Assembly (NCBI GenBank): GCA_025062325.1
Contig: JANXAL010000045.1
Span: forward strand, 87,913 to 151,912
DNA: 64,000 nucleotides
DNA from: Roseiflexus sp.
Lineage (GTDB): Bacteria; Chloroflexota; Chloroflexia; Chloroflexales; Roseiflexaceae
Direction of reading: 5' to 3'
Of this stretch, positions 35,438 through 44,651 are shown piece by piece. Under the pieces are notes generated by a model, which was not told where the DNA came from, made no database searches, and worked only from the letters and a program-made list of their open reading frames with translations. Made by a program: the position numbers and the translations under genes. How positions within the stretch are numbered: the first letter of the stretch is position 1; every line of letters starts with the position of its first letter.

Positions 35438-35753
35438 CGATTATCCTGTAGGCAAGAGGGTATGTAACCATGATACGTCAGGAACGCTTTATACGTCCAT
35501 CGGTGGATACGCGGTCAGGCGATCATCGGATGAGGGAACACTTACAAGGGTCGAGCTTTTTGGGGGTCCGACAGATGTGTCTCACATCCTAACGCCTTTG
35601 TCGTTCTTGTCCTCATTTCTCTGAGGACGCTAAAAAAACCGCCTTTGTAGGTGGTCTTTCTTGATCTTCTCCATTACGGACCCGCGTTGTGAGCTTTTTA
35701 TTATCATGTGTCGAAGATATTCGTGCGCAAGGTCAAAATTTCTCGAGAAGACG
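35438..35753. other. Intergenic region with two small hairpins
   Basis: GTCCTCA/TGAGGAC (35609-35628) is followed by an A tract. ACCGCC/GGTGGT then CTTTCTT (about 35638-35665) looks like a weak plus-strand terminator. No gene is seen between the SDR start and the promoter at 35754. Confidence 0.4.
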
Positions 35754-35782
35754 TTGACACATGCATGCTAAGGGTGTATACT
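35754..35782 (+). promoter_or_regulatory. Consensus sigma70-type promoter for the MerR-GAF gene
   Basis: TTGACA at 35754-35759, a 17-base spacer, and TATACT at 35777-35782. Predicted start near 35789, leaving about 360 bases before the GTG at 36150. Confidence 0.75.
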
Positions 35783-35788
35783 ATGCGC

Positions 35789-36149
35789 AGATCGAATAAA
35801 GAAGAGATGCGACCGGTTGCGCTTAAGCGGCTCTTTGGAAATGTTCGGGAAGGTCGCTTTTAAGCGAGTCGAAGCGCATCATCCCAGCAAAAAGGGCGTG
35901 AGCGTGCTTCAGCGACTTCGGGAGGGTGCGAACCGAAGGCCCAGCGTGTCTGGGATCTCGCCACAATGCCTGTCAGGGAACACCTGTTCACAGGGTGAAC
36001 TTGACTGTTGCGTGCGTTAGGCGTTTCGAGTGAGCACAGCGCCCGCTGTGTTGTGTAAGCGGGGTGGTGCTGCAGCTTGTGGTCAACCCGTCCCGGCGTG
36101 GTCACTGACCGTGTCCGGACGGGTTCCTTGCCTTAGAGAGGAGGAGCCA
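35789..36149 (+). promoter_or_regulatory. Long, possibly structured 5' leader
   Basis: Between the consensus promoter and the RBS (GAGAGGAGGAG) the transcript contains several inverted repeats: CGCTTTTAAGCG at about 35858, CCCAG/CTGGG near 35940, and GTTCAC/GTGAAC around 35990. No reading frame in it looks like a gene. I cannot match it to a known riboswitch. Confidence 0.4.
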
Positions 36150-38252
36150 GTGACCACGAAAATGAGCGCAGATCGTTCTCTCCATGGACTTTCAAATGGC
36201 CTGGCGCTGCAGAATAACGGCGCCAAGCCATCGTCGCCGGCAACGGTTTGCAGTGACTCGATCCGAGCGCTTATCAACCGTGTGCTGCCAAAGGTTAATG
36301 AATGGCGTGAGCATCTGACGGTCAGCATCGGGCGAGCGACAGAACTGACCGGTCTCAAGGATACTCAGATTCGCTATTTTGAAGAACTCTACCGCCAGGA
36401 TCGCGCTGCTGCCGCTCATCCCGGCACGACCCGCTCCTATTCGCTGGCCGATCTCCGCCGGCTCGCAGTGTTCGCCGAGCTGCTGAAGGAGGGGTACCGG
36501 CCGGCGCAGGCAACGGAGATTGTTCGTTCATTTGCAGACATTATCGACCAGAGTGCGGCGTATACCATTGTCGATGCATTGCATCGGGAAGGTGACGCAA
36601 TCACCGACGGCTTCCTGCTTTCGCGTCTGGCGAGCCAGATTATTTTTGCAGCCCAGCGCGAACTCCGCGAACGCCTGCCGGATGCTCAGATCATTACCAT
36701 GTTCCTCGTCGAGCGACATATCGATGCATCCTCGACAGCGGAGCTTGAGCGTATTGGAAAAGATCTCGCCGCTCACCCGCAGGATGTGCTTGTCGCCGTC
36801 GACCGCGCTGCTGTTGTGGGGGAGACGCTCGATAGCAGCGAGAGCGTATGGAATGATGATGAGAGCAGCATTGTGCTCTTCTACAGCCGCGATCCATGGA
36901 TCGTGCCCGTGCCGAATGATGCGCAGTTCTGTTGTTACCGTCCGCCGTCGGCGCCGGATGCGACGGTCGTTTTTATGGTGCAGTCCGCCGCCCAGGGCGC
37001 TCTGCCAGCGAATCTCACCGTGACTACACCTGCGCGCGATCATCTCCTCGACTGGATGGTACGCATGTGTCGCGCGATTTTCCCAGAGTTCCGTCAGGCG
37101 ACACGCACGCACAACTATCGGTATCGCTCCGACGGCTATCGCCTGGCGCACACGCGCGAAACGCTGAACCGCCTGATGTATCGCGTGCGTGATTTGATTT
37201 TCGGCGATGACGCAGACGCAAGCATGGCATGTTTGCTTCTGCCAGATGATCTTTACAAACCGGCGTATCTGTCGATCCTGGCGCACGCCGGGTATCCTGA
37301 CGAGGTGGCGCGTCGCGCTAGGCTGAGCCTCTACGGTGAAGGCGATGGGTTGAGCGGTCGTGCGTTCAATGAGCGTGAGCCGTTTCTGACCCGTGATGCC
37401 GCCCATGATATGCGCGTCTTCGGTGCGCAAGACGAGCGCTGCCAGGTGGCGCTTGCCGTTCCGCTCCTTTCTCATTGGGATACGCATCCGTTTGGAGTGC
37501 TCTATCTGGCGTCGCAACGGCCCGCTTCCACGCTTTTGAGCGAGACCGCCTTCGTGGCTTTGGTGTTTGGCAATATTCTCAGCGAACTGCTGGGACGCTG
37601 GTGGCTGACGCGCCTGCGCCGTAAGCATGATGATCTGCTGCACACCTATGTGGCAGAATATGTGCGCTGGTTCGACGGAATGGACATGCATGGACCTGAG
37701 TTTCACAAGGGTCTGCAGCAGATCGAGCAGATCTGGGATCGGATTACAGCAACGATCAGCAACGCAGGAAATGCGCGAGCAGTTATTGAACGTCTGTCGC
37801 GTCAGTATGTGACCCTGGCAGTGCTCGACATTGATCGCAGCCGCCGTCGGCATCGCGGCGATGAGCCGTTCCTGCTTGCTGCGCAGCGCCACGTCCATCA
37901 GGCAATTACGCAGATCTTGCCTGGTGTTCAGGGATACTGGTTCAAGAACGACCATACTTTGCTGGTGCTCGATGGCTGTACACTTGAAGAAGCAATTGTC
38001 CTGGTTCGACGGATCGCTAGCCGAGTGCAGATGGTGCCGGTCGTCGTCGCTGGCAGAACTGAACGTACTACGATCACGATCAGCGCCGCGCTTAAGTCGC
38101 TGTCGTATCAGGAACTCTACGATCTTTCCCACAACGACCGCAACGCGCTGCGTGCAAGCCTCACCACTATCATCGAAACTATTCATGAACAAACCCGCGG
38201 GTGTGAACGGATGCTCAAGGTGTTTCAGAATGGCGGTTGGGAAAAAGTGTGA
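36150..38252 (+). CDS. MerR-type HTH regulator fused to GAF and GGDEF-like domains
   Basis: A 700-residue regulator. Residues ~56-125 form a MerR-like winged helix: VSIGRATELTGLKDTQIRYF, then TTRSYSLADLRRLAVFAELL. A middle sensory region (about 160-310) may be a DICT-type domain, and a GAF domain follows at about 340-510. The last ~130 residues (AVLDIDRSRRRHRGDEPFLL onward) resemble a GGDEF fold without the GGDEF signature. The GTG at 36150 has a strong GAGAGGAGGAG site; an upstream ATG frame has none. It presumably links an unknown small-molecule signal to transcription of itself or the next gene, which also has a GAF domain. Confidence 0.7.
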   Translation: MTTKMSADRSLHGLSNGLALQNNGAKPSSPATVCSDSIRALINRVLPKVNEWREHLTVSIGRATELTGLKDTQIRYFEELYRQDRAAAAHPGTTRSYSLADLRRLAVFAELLKEGYRPAQATEIVRSFADIIDQSAAYTIVDALHREGDAITDGFLLSRLASQIIFAAQRELRERLPDAQIITMFLVERHIDASSTAELERIGKDLAAHPQDVLVAVDRAAVVGETLDSSESVWNDDESSIVLFYSRDPWIVPVPNDAQFCCYRPPSAPDATVVFMVQSAAQGALPANLTVTTPARDHLLDWMVRMCRAIFPEFRQATRTHNYRYRSDGYRLAHTRETLNRLMYRVRDLIFGDDADASMACLLLPDDLYKPAYLSILAHAGYPDEVARRARLSLYGEGDGLSGRAFNEREPFLTRDAAHDMRVFGAQDERCQVALAVPLLSHWDTHPFGVLYLASQRPASTLLSETAFVALVFGNILSELLGRWWLTRLRRKHDDLLHTYVAEYVRWFDGMDMHGPEFHKGLQQIEQIWDRITATISNAGNARAVIERLSRQYVTLAVLDIDRSRRRHRGDEPFLLAAQRHVHQAITQILPGVQGYWFKNDHTLLVLDGCTLEEAIVLVRRIASRVQMVPVVVAGRTERTTITISAALKSLSYQELYDLSHNDRNALRASLTTIIETIHEQTRGCERMLKVFQNGGWEKV

Positions 38253-38426
38253 TGGTTTGCCGCTGCCGCCGCAAAGCGATGCAGAACGGCGACGGGCGCT
38301 CTCCATGCGCCGCTGCGCGAGAATGTGCTTTGGGTTGACGCCTGCGCTCTGACGACCCCTTGTTTTCTTCCGTTCCGCTTGATCCTCGACGCTGGCGCCC
38401 CGCGTCCTTTTTTAGAAAATCTCAAC

Positions 38427-38455
38427 TTGACTCTTGTGTTTCTCTAATATACTAT
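38427..38455 (+). promoter_or_regulatory. Promoter of the 7TM-GAF-BTAD gene
   Basis: TTGACT at 38427-38432, a 17-base spacer and TACTAT at 38450-38455 (an overlapping TATACT gives 15 bases). Start codon 114 bases downstream. Confidence 0.5.
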
Positions 38456-38568
38456 AGAAGTGCATATGGATCTCCGACACAATTCTCAGATTTCCCAGAT
38501 GAGTTGCATAAAGCGATCACTAATCGAGGTTGTCCGTATCCTCCCATCATTATGGAAGGAGCAGCGTT

Positions 38569-40698
38569 GTGGACGCCCCGTTATTACTCTGGGTTGTCGG
38601 AGGCATTCTGGGATTTTGGGCGTACTTCTTTCTTGGTAGTCGCACTGCGTATCATCCCTCAACGCGGTGGCTTCGTTGGTCGTGTGTCTTCGCCGGTCTT
38701 CACTTTCTCCTCACTGCGCTTGAGACTCCGTTCGGCGCCCGCGTCCATGCTCTTATCCCGTCCCTCCGCGTAGGCACGGCACTGGTCGCAATCGCACTCT
38801 GGCATGGCTGGCTCGTTGGGGTGCGCGGACTCACGCGCACGGAGCGCATCGTTCGTAAGGCGCATCTTGGCGTTGCGCTCATCTTCTGCCTTTTCTGTCT
38901 TGCAATCAGCTTCCTTCCTGCGAATGCGAAATTCACAGTTCCTGCGGTTGAACCATGGGTCGCACCACTCCTTATCGGCATCTACCTTGCTGCTGCGCTG
39001 TTCCATATCTGGCTCATGACCTGGCGACTGCACCAGCGAGAAACATCGCCGGTTGACCGTGCAGCCTCCAGGTTGCTGCTGGTTGCGACGATCATCGTCT
39101 GTGCGAGCGTGATCGCCGTTGCAGGCGCACAGGTGCTGAGGCAATTGCAGCCATATCTCGCCGCGCTGATCACGCAGGCGGGATACGGATCGCTTTGCTG
39201 TGGCATTGCGTTGATGGGTTACAGCGCATTGACCTGCACGCAACGGCGCGCGGGCCTCGACAGCCGTCATGATTATGTGGTCAGCGGGTTTGCCAGCCTG
39301 GGCATTGTGGCAGTGTACGAGAGCGTCCTGATAGCATTTCACGCGGCAACACCGGGGAGACTAGCGACAGACCAGACGCTGGCGTTGGGGATTGTTCTCA
39401 TCCCTGTGATCATCGCTACCCACTTCGGACTCGATCACTTGCGTGAGATGCTCGACTGGCTGCGTTTCGGCGGGTCGGCGCGCCAGGTGCGCAGCATGTT
39501 ACGTGTGATTACACGGCAGATTGGTTCCGAGAAGCCGCGCGACCAGGTGATACGCGATGTGCTGCAAACGCTGGCGCACGCCCTGCGAGCGGAACGCATC
39601 GCTGTCTTCTGGTTCGGGAAGGATGAAGCGCATCTGCTCGGCGTACATGGTCGGGCGCCGGAGGCGCCGCTACGGGCGGACGATCTCCGCACAACACGGT
39701 TGCAATCGATAAAGAGATGGGCTGGCTACGAGTATCTGTTGCCGCTCTGCATCGGTCGCAGACAGCGTGGCGCTATCCTGATCGGCGGCTCCGGCTGCGG
39801 GCGATGGATAACGGACGAACAGACCCAGTTAGAAGCGGTCGGGTTGCTGCTTGCCGCTTATATCGAGCGCGCTGGGTCTGAACCGATCACCATTCCACAA
39901 CATATCCATCGTCTTGAGCAGCAGAAACGCGACGTGCAGAAGCTGCACGACACGCTGGACGGAGTGCAATCCCCGTCGGTCTTTATCACGACGCTGGGAC
40001 CATTCAAGGTCGAGGTGGATGGAAAACCGGCGTCCTACAAAGGCGGGCGCATCGGACGACATATGCTCAATGGCATGTTAATGTATCTGGTCGCCAATGC
40101 GGATAAACCTGTCCGTCGCGATGCGCTCATCAATATTGCCCACGATCACCGCCGTGGTCGCAGGCCCGACGATGACCCTCCGGATGGCGCCCACTACATC
40201 TCCGGGTTGCGCAAGATTGTGCAGCGCTGGGGCATGGCCAACGCATTGGAGATCACCGACACGAAAGTGACGTTGAAGCGCCATTCATCGTGGACAACCG
40301 ATACCGATCGGGTGGTCGCATTGAATCGCCACGCGGAGCAGGCGATCGCCAATGGTCAGATGAGGAATGCTATTGAACTGCTTGAAGAAGCGTTGGCTCT
40401 GTTCCAAGGCGATTATCTGCAAGAGTTCAATGCTGCCGACTATGACATCTTCGAGTCGCATACATGGGCGCGCAGACGTTTGATGATTGAGCGGCGTCTA
40501 CTTGAGCTCTACCTCGACATTCGTAATCCTACCGATGCCGATCGACAACGAATGCTGCACGTTGCGGTCGGATCACTGACACGCAACGAAAACGATCCTG
40601 ATCTTGTGAACCTCGCTCGGCACGTGGCGCAGCACTGCGACGATCATCGCCTCCTTCAGCGGGTGCGGCGTACTGACAATAGAGGCAATCTTGAATGA
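38569..40698 (+). CDS. Membrane sensor-regulator: 7TM, GAF and BTAD-type output
   Basis: A 709-residue protein. Residues 1-275 carry seven to eight hydrophobic helices in a 7TM sensor arrangement. A GAF-like domain follows (from VIRDVLQTLAHALRAERIAV to about residue 435), then a short coiled-coil segment. The C-terminal part opens like an OmpR-type winged helix (FITTLGPFKVEVDGKPASYK) and continues as a TPR-like BTAD of SARP regulators (IELLEEALALFQGDYLQEFN). So it looks like a membrane-bound transcription regulator. The GTG at 38569 follows GGAAGGAGC; the longer frame does not. It is adjacent to the MerR-GAF regulator. Confidence 0.7.
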   Translation: MDAPLLLWVVGGILGFWAYFFLGSRTAYHPSTRWLRWSCVFAGLHFLLTALETPFGARVHALIPSLRVGTALVAIALWHGWLVGVRGLTRTERIVRKAHLGVALIFCLFCLAISFLPANAKFTVPAVEPWVAPLLIGIYLAAALFHIWLMTWRLHQRETSPVDRAASRLLLVATIIVCASVIAVAGAQVLRQLQPYLAALITQAGYGSLCCGIALMGYSALTCTQRRAGLDSRHDYVVSGFASLGIVAVYESVLIAFHAATPGRLATDQTLALGIVLIPVIIATHFGLDHLREMLDWLRFGGSARQVRSMLRVITRQIGSEKPRDQVIRDVLQTLAHALRAERIAVFWFGKDEAHLLGVHGRAPEAPLRADDLRTTRLQSIKRWAGYEYLLPLCIGRRQRGAILIGGSGCGRWITDEQTQLEAVGLLLAAYIERAGSEPITIPQHIHRLEQQKRDVQKLHDTLDGVQSPSVFITTLGPFKVEVDGKPASYKGGRIGRHMLNGMLMYLVANADKPVRRDALINIAHDHRRGRRPDDDPPDGAHYISGLRKIVQRWGMANALEITDTKVTLKRHSSWTTDTDRVVALNRHAEQAIANGQMRNAIELLEEALALFQGDYLQEFNAADYDIFESHTWARRRLMIERRLLELYLDIRNPTDADRQRMLHVAVGSLTRNENDPDLVNLARHVAQHCDDHRLLQRVRRTDNRGNLE

Positions 40699-40883
40699 CC
40701 CGTAATCGGTACCACATTTTCTCTAAAAAACACACCCGCTTCTCTGATTTTTCAATATCTCATAGAATTTCTCGGTCAGATCTCAGCCATTATCTCAACC
40801 CGACTCTATACAATGAGTGTTGACGCCGCAGTCAGTGCTGCTCGTATGAGCAGCGCCATTTCAGCGGTGTCGGGGAGGCTGCA

Positions 40884-41339
40884 ATGACCACGTCGGCGCA
40901 CCCATCAATCCGGGACCGGGTTTTTCGCCCCCATCCGTACATCGTTGGCAGCAAAATCGTTGTTCTCCTGGCATTCGGCGCTGGCGTCCTGCTCGCTGGC
41001 ATCACACACGCTGCAGCCATTGCGATGCCGATTGCATGGGCGCTGGTCATTCTGGCAGCGCGCATCGCCTACCGCGAACTGACAACGTTCCTTGTCGTGC
41101 GTGGAGACACGTTGCTGCTACGACGGGGATTGATCTTCTGGCGCGAGGATCAGGTCCCACTGCATCGCGTCGATGTGCAGACTATCCAGAGTCTGCCAGG
41201 CCGCCTGTTCGACTACGGTCATCTGACGATCACCTGCAATGATCGCACCCTGGTGGTGCGCAATATCGGCGAATTCAGGCGGTTGCAGGAGGAAATCGCT
41301 CGTTTGCAGCGCATTCCGGCGTTCTGGAGGAGTTTATGA
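40884..41339 (+). CDS. Bacterial PH-domain membrane protein
   Basis: A 151-residue protein: a short cytoplasmic start, two membrane helices (residues ~24-58), then a bacterial PH-like domain. The PH part reads TTFLVVRGDTLLLRRGLIFW, then VPLHRVDVQTIQSLPGRLF and LTITCNDRTLVVRNI, the usual YdbS/YdbT-type pattern. Its stop overlaps the ATG of the kinase gene, suggesting a functional pair. Function of the family is membrane-related but otherwise unclear. Confidence 0.8.
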   Translation: MTTSAHPSIRDRVFRPHPYIVGSKIVVLLAFGAGVLLAGITHAAAIAMPIAWALVILAARIAYRELTTFLVVRGDTLLLRRGLIFWREDQVPLHRVDVQTIQSLPGRLFDYGHLTITCNDRTLVVRNIGEFRRLQEEIARLQRIPAFWRSL

Positions 41340-42361
41340 AACGTATTGCATTCACACTGCTTGCACTGGCTCTGATTGTGCTGCTGCTCGGCAAGAGCGC
41401 GTCGCGCCTGGCGGAGAGCATCACGCTCTGCTCCATTGGTCTGGCGCTGACGCTAGGCGAGATCGTTCGTGCCGCCATCAGCCGCCGGGTATCGCGCGGG
41501 ATCGGCGTCGTCGCTCGCACCAGGGCTGTTCGTCAACTCCAGAGCGCATCGTGTCTGAAACGTCGAACCGGTAGGCGCAGCCAGGCGTTTGACGGCGTAA
41601 CGGTAGTGCTGTCACGCACTGACGCGCGAGCAACGGCGCAGTATCATTCCGCACCACGCTTTGCGCCAGGACATCGGGCGCTGGCGCTTCTCCGCCGGAC
41701 AGTGTTGCACGAGGTGTTGCTCGCGCACGATGCATATGCCAATCGGCGCGTCATTATCAAACGAACGCTGCCTGGCGCGCCAGTTCATGATCTGCGCCGC
41801 GAGGCAGGCATGCTCTTCTGGCTCGAATGGGCGCGGATGCCTGTCCCGGCGCCGCAGTACATCGCTTATGAAGAGTGCGATGGTCGCGGCACGCTGACGA
41901 TGTCGTACATCGATGGGCAGACGATTGAAGAACTGGCAGGCGCCGGGCGCCTCACAGTCTCGACGCTCGTCCATCTCCTGGCAAAGACGTGCATGGCGCT
42001 CGATGCGCTGCACCGCGCCGGGTATGTGCACCAGGATATCAAGCCCGCCAATCTTATCCTGGATCGCAACGGCACGCTGGCGGTGATCGACTGGGGTTCG
42101 GCGCGGCGCCACGATCTGCCTTACGACCCACGCACCATCACCTGTACGCCGGATTTTGCCAGTCCGGAGCAGTTACGCGGCATGGTGCTGCCGGGCAACG
42201 ATCTGTACGCTGTTGGGAAAACGCTAGCAGCGCTCGTTCCCGCGCCGCCGCCAGCGCTGGCGCGGGTCATCGCGCGCGCCACCGGTCCATTCGCTCACCG
42301 CTACGCCACTGGCGCCGAACTCGCGCAGGCGCTGCTGGCAGCAGCGCACAACGATGCATAG
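41336..42361 (+). CDS. Membrane-anchored Ser/Thr protein kinase-like protein
   Basis: A 341-residue protein. Two hydrophobic segments (residues ~5-48) precede a kinase domain. The VIIK lysine is in RRVIIKRTLPG (about residue 141). The catalytic loop is HQDIKPANLIL, so the Arg of HRD is replaced by Gln, and the metal-binding DFG is DWG in VIDWGSARR. An activation-segment end, TPDFASPEQLRG, is present. Activity is likely but not certain. The ATGA overlap with the PH-domain gene indicates translational coupling. The last ~40 residues cover the kinase C-lobe end; no sensory domain is attached. Confidence 0.8.
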   Translation: MKRIAFTLLALALIVLLLGKSASRLAESITLCSIGLALTLGEIVRAAISRRVSRGIGVVARTRAVRQLQSASCLKRRTGRRSQAFDGVTVVLSRTDARATAQYHSAPRFAPGHRALALLRRTVLHEVLLAHDAYANRRVIIKRTLPGAPVHDLRREAGMLFWLEWARMPVPAPQYIAYEECDGRGTLTMSYIDGQTIEELAGAGRLTVSTLVHLLAKTCMALDALHRAGYVHQDIKPANLILDRNGTLAVIDWGSARRHDLPYDPRTITCTPDFASPEQLRGMVLPGNDLYAVGKTLAALVPAPPPALARVIARATGPFAHRYATGAELAQALLAAAHNDA

Positions 42362-42434
42362 GGTCTGCTATAACGCTGGCGGATCACCGGGCGCTCCTGT
42401 TTCGGTCTTACTGACCGAATCCACCATACCGCAG

Positions 42435-42471
42435 AAAAAAGAGAGGAGCAAGAATAGCTCTTGCCCCTCTC
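42435..42471 (-). terminator. Intrinsic terminator of the DUF5132-like gene
   Basis: Stem GAGAGG-a-GCAAGA / TCTTGC-c-CCTCTC (42441-42471) with loop ATAGC. Read on the minus strand, the hairpin is followed by six T residues. It lies 80 bases beyond the stop at 42551. Confidence 0.8.
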
Positions 42472-42550
42472 TCATCCCGCTGACCCGGAGGCGGGCCCGA
42501 AAGACGCATTCTTGCACGCCTTCGTCGACCGAAGCTGTACGCCCGCTCAC

Positions 42551-42895
42551 CTATGTCGCTCGCGCCTCAGCCACTTCCGGCGCAAGCGTTTGCGCTGCGG
42601 CTGGTGCCGCCGCAGCCGCGCCGTACACCTCGGCGCGCGCTTCAGCGATCAGGTCACCCCAACGCTCGCCAGCCTCGCTGAATGCCGCCTTGGTACGCTC
42701 CGCAACCGTGCCCAGCGTTGCTTTCGTCCGGTCGGCAGCAATAATCCCGCCTTTGATGATCGCTTTTGTCACCGGGCGCAATGCTGGCACAACGACCGGC
42801 GCTGCAGCGATGGCGGCAACGCCGACCACAATGTTGGGAATGCCAAAAATGGTTTTCTCGAAGAGGACTTCGCCAACCGTTTCGAGTAGCGCCAT
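42551..42895 (-). CDS. Small DUF5132-like protein
   Basis: A 114-residue protein starting MALLETVGEVLFEKTIFGIP, with a hydrophobic stretch (residues ~18-40, IVVGVAAIAAAPVVVPALRP), a polar middle and an Ala-rich tail. The pattern resembles DUF5132 proteins, whose role is unknown; it may associate with the membrane. The ATG at 42895 is preceded by AAGGAGAAGG, so the 15-codon longer frame is rejected. It has its own terminator. Confidence 0.65.
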   Translation of the reverse strand: MALLETVGEVLFEKTIFGIPNIVVGVAAIAAAPVVVPALRPVTKAIIKGGIIAADRTKATLGTVAERTKAAFSEAGERWGDLIAEARAEVYGAAAAAPAAAQTLAPEVAEARAT

Positions 42896-43010
42896 TGCCT
42901 TCTCCTTTCTTAAGGAACGTTCACGAACCTTAACATGCACTTAACTATAACATATCGGACGGGCAATTCAGAAAGATCATTGAAACGCAAGGATGAGGAA
43001 TCTTTACGCT

Positions 43011-43059
43011 GGTTAGGGGTTAGGGGTTAGGGGTTAGGGGTTAAGGGTTGAGGGTTAGG
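43011..43059. repeat. Tandem heptamer (GGGGTTA) array
   Basis: Seven nearly exact 7-base units: GGTTAGGGGTTAGGGGTTAG and onward, the last two units drifting to AGGGTTG and AGGGTTA. The motif resembles telomeric repeats but sits between bacterial genes. Confidence 0.9.
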
Positions 43060-43540
43060 AGAACCTTCTATCTTCACACCTTTCGCCTGTGCACTTTTCG
43101 CATCTCCCCAAGACTCTCGAGGTCACACCACGTGCGAACAGGGCGCGGGATCGCGCCGCCAGCGCGGTTCTTCGCCGGGACTGATGCGTGGCGCAGACTT
43201 CACGGGTCGGGTACGTCTTTGACCTTCCCATCTTCAGCCTTGAGCGCCTTGGGCTGCTTGCCTTTTGCCTCACGCCTCTTGCGCCTGTCAACGAATACGG
43301 AACCGAATAAACGAATGGCAACGAATGACCGCAACGCACAGGTTACCTCTTGTCTCACGCCTTACTCACATCGGAGTGACTGGCGTCGGCTTTTGCATCG
43401 GCTCTTGCCTCTCGCCTCTTGTCTCGCGCCTCACTCATACAGAGGCGCAACGGCGCAGGGCTCTCCTTGAATTACTCATCCCTCGTCCCTCATCCCTCAT
43501 CCCTCGTCTCGCTCCTCACCGCCTGCCTCGCACCCGATCA

Positions 43541-43549
43541 TGGTACAAT
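43541..43549 (+). promoter_or_regulatory. Extended -10 promoter of homoserine dehydrogenase
   Basis: TGG-TACAAT, 31 bases upstream of the ATG at 43581. No -35 is evident. Confidence 0.5.
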
Positions 43550-43580
43550 GCGCCCAACGTGGCAACGGGAACAAACCAGC

Positions 43581-44642
43581 ATGCGCACGTATCGTCTTTT
43601 CCTCAGTGGTCTCGGCAACGTGGGCCGCAGTTTTCTCGCCATCATGCAGTCGCAGGCGTCGCTCCTCGCTCGACGCTACGGCGTTGCGCTACGCCTGGTC
43701 GCTGCGGCGGACTCAGGCGGCGCGGCGATTGACGCGGCTGGACTCGATCCGGCGGCGGTTCTTGCGCTCAAACAGCGCAGACAGAGCGTTGCGGCACTGC
43801 CGGGAAGCGGCATCCCCGGCATCTCGCCGGTTGAGGTCGCTCGACGCATCGAAGCGGACATCCTGCTCGAAGCGACACCGGTTAACCTCAAGACAGGGCA
43901 ACCAGGTCTCGACACGGTGCGCACTGCGTTGCGACGCGGGATGCATGCGGTACTGGCAAATAAGGGACCGCTGGCGCTCGCGTATGCAGAACTGGCTGAC
44001 CTCAGCGATATGGGGGAGTCTTCTGAAGAGCGCGGCGATCCGCGTGACTGGCCCGCACTGCGTTTCAGCGCCTGCGTCGGCGGCGCATTACCAACGATTG
44101 CCATCGGGCGGCGCGATCTGGCTGGCGCAACGATCATGCGCGTCGAGGCTGTGCTCAACGGCACAACGCAGGGCATCCTGCGCGCTATGGAACAGGGTGT
44201 CTCCTATGCCGACGCGCTGGCAGAGATGCAACGGCGCGGCCTGGCGGAGACCGATCCCTCACTCGATGTCGAAGGATGGGACGCTGCCAGTAAACTGACC
44301 ATTATTGCCAATGCCGTGCTGCGCCGTCCTACAACTCTGGCTGATGTCACCGTGCGCGGCATCACCGGGCTGACCGCCGGAGATCTGCGCGCCGCGTTGG
44401 AGCGCGGCGAACGGATTGTGCTCCTCTGTCTGGCGGAGCGTCAGGGAGACGATTTCCGCCTCAGCGTCCAACCGACGCCGCTGCCGCTCACCCACCCGCT
44501 GGCGCGGATGAGCGCCGATGAGATGGGGGTGGTCTACTACACCGACATCACCGGCAGACAGACAGCCACGACGCTGGAAACCGACCCGACTCCCACTGCC
44601 GCAGCCATGCTGCGCGACATCCTTGATATTGCAGCGCGTTGA
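43581..44642 (+). CDS. hom: Homoserine dehydrogenase
   Basis: A 353-residue, ACT-less homoserine dehydrogenase. It reduces aspartate semialdehyde to homoserine for threonine, methionine and isoleucine. The Rossmann start YRLFLSGLGNVGRSFLAIM, ANKGPLALAY (conserved N-K-x-P-L/P), VGGALPTI, LNGTTQGIL and the catalytic region GLAETDPSLDVEGWDAASKL are all present. The last 30 residues end without an ACT domain, so feedback by threonine through ACT is not expected. Followed after 9 bases by the open frame of a PLP enzyme. Confidence 0.92.
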   Translation: MRTYRLFLSGLGNVGRSFLAIMQSQASLLARRYGVALRLVAAADSGGAAIDAAGLDPAAVLALKQRRQSVAALPGSGIPGISPVEVARRIEADILLEATPVNLKTGQPGLDTVRTALRRGMHAVLANKGPLALAYAELADLSDMGESSEERGDPRDWPALRFSACVGGALPTIAIGRRDLAGATIMRVEAVLNGTTQGILRAMEQGVSYADALAEMQRRGLAETDPSLDVEGWDAASKLTIIANAVLRRPTTLADVTVRGITGLTAGDLRAALERGERIVLLCLAERQGDDFRLSVQPTPLPLTHPLARMSADEMGVVYYTDITGRQTATTLETDPTPTAAAMLRDILDIAAR

Positions 44643-44651
44643 TCTGTGTGA

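Larger units (their letters stand above)
42896..43580. other. 685-base intergenic region of repeats
   Basis: Apart from the heptamer array at 43011-43059 and an extended -10 at 43541, it holds an AGACTCTCGAGGTCACACCA element (about 43107, related to 28545), the motif GAATAAACGAATGGCAACGA (about 43307, repeated near 63870), and pyrimidine-rich low complexity. No gene is seen. Confidence 0.55.

Noticed and set aside
36528..38306. Minus-strand open frame of 592 codons opposite the MerR-GAF gene
   Set aside because: No recognisable domains and no ribosome-binding site; the opposite strand has clear MerR and GAF signatures.
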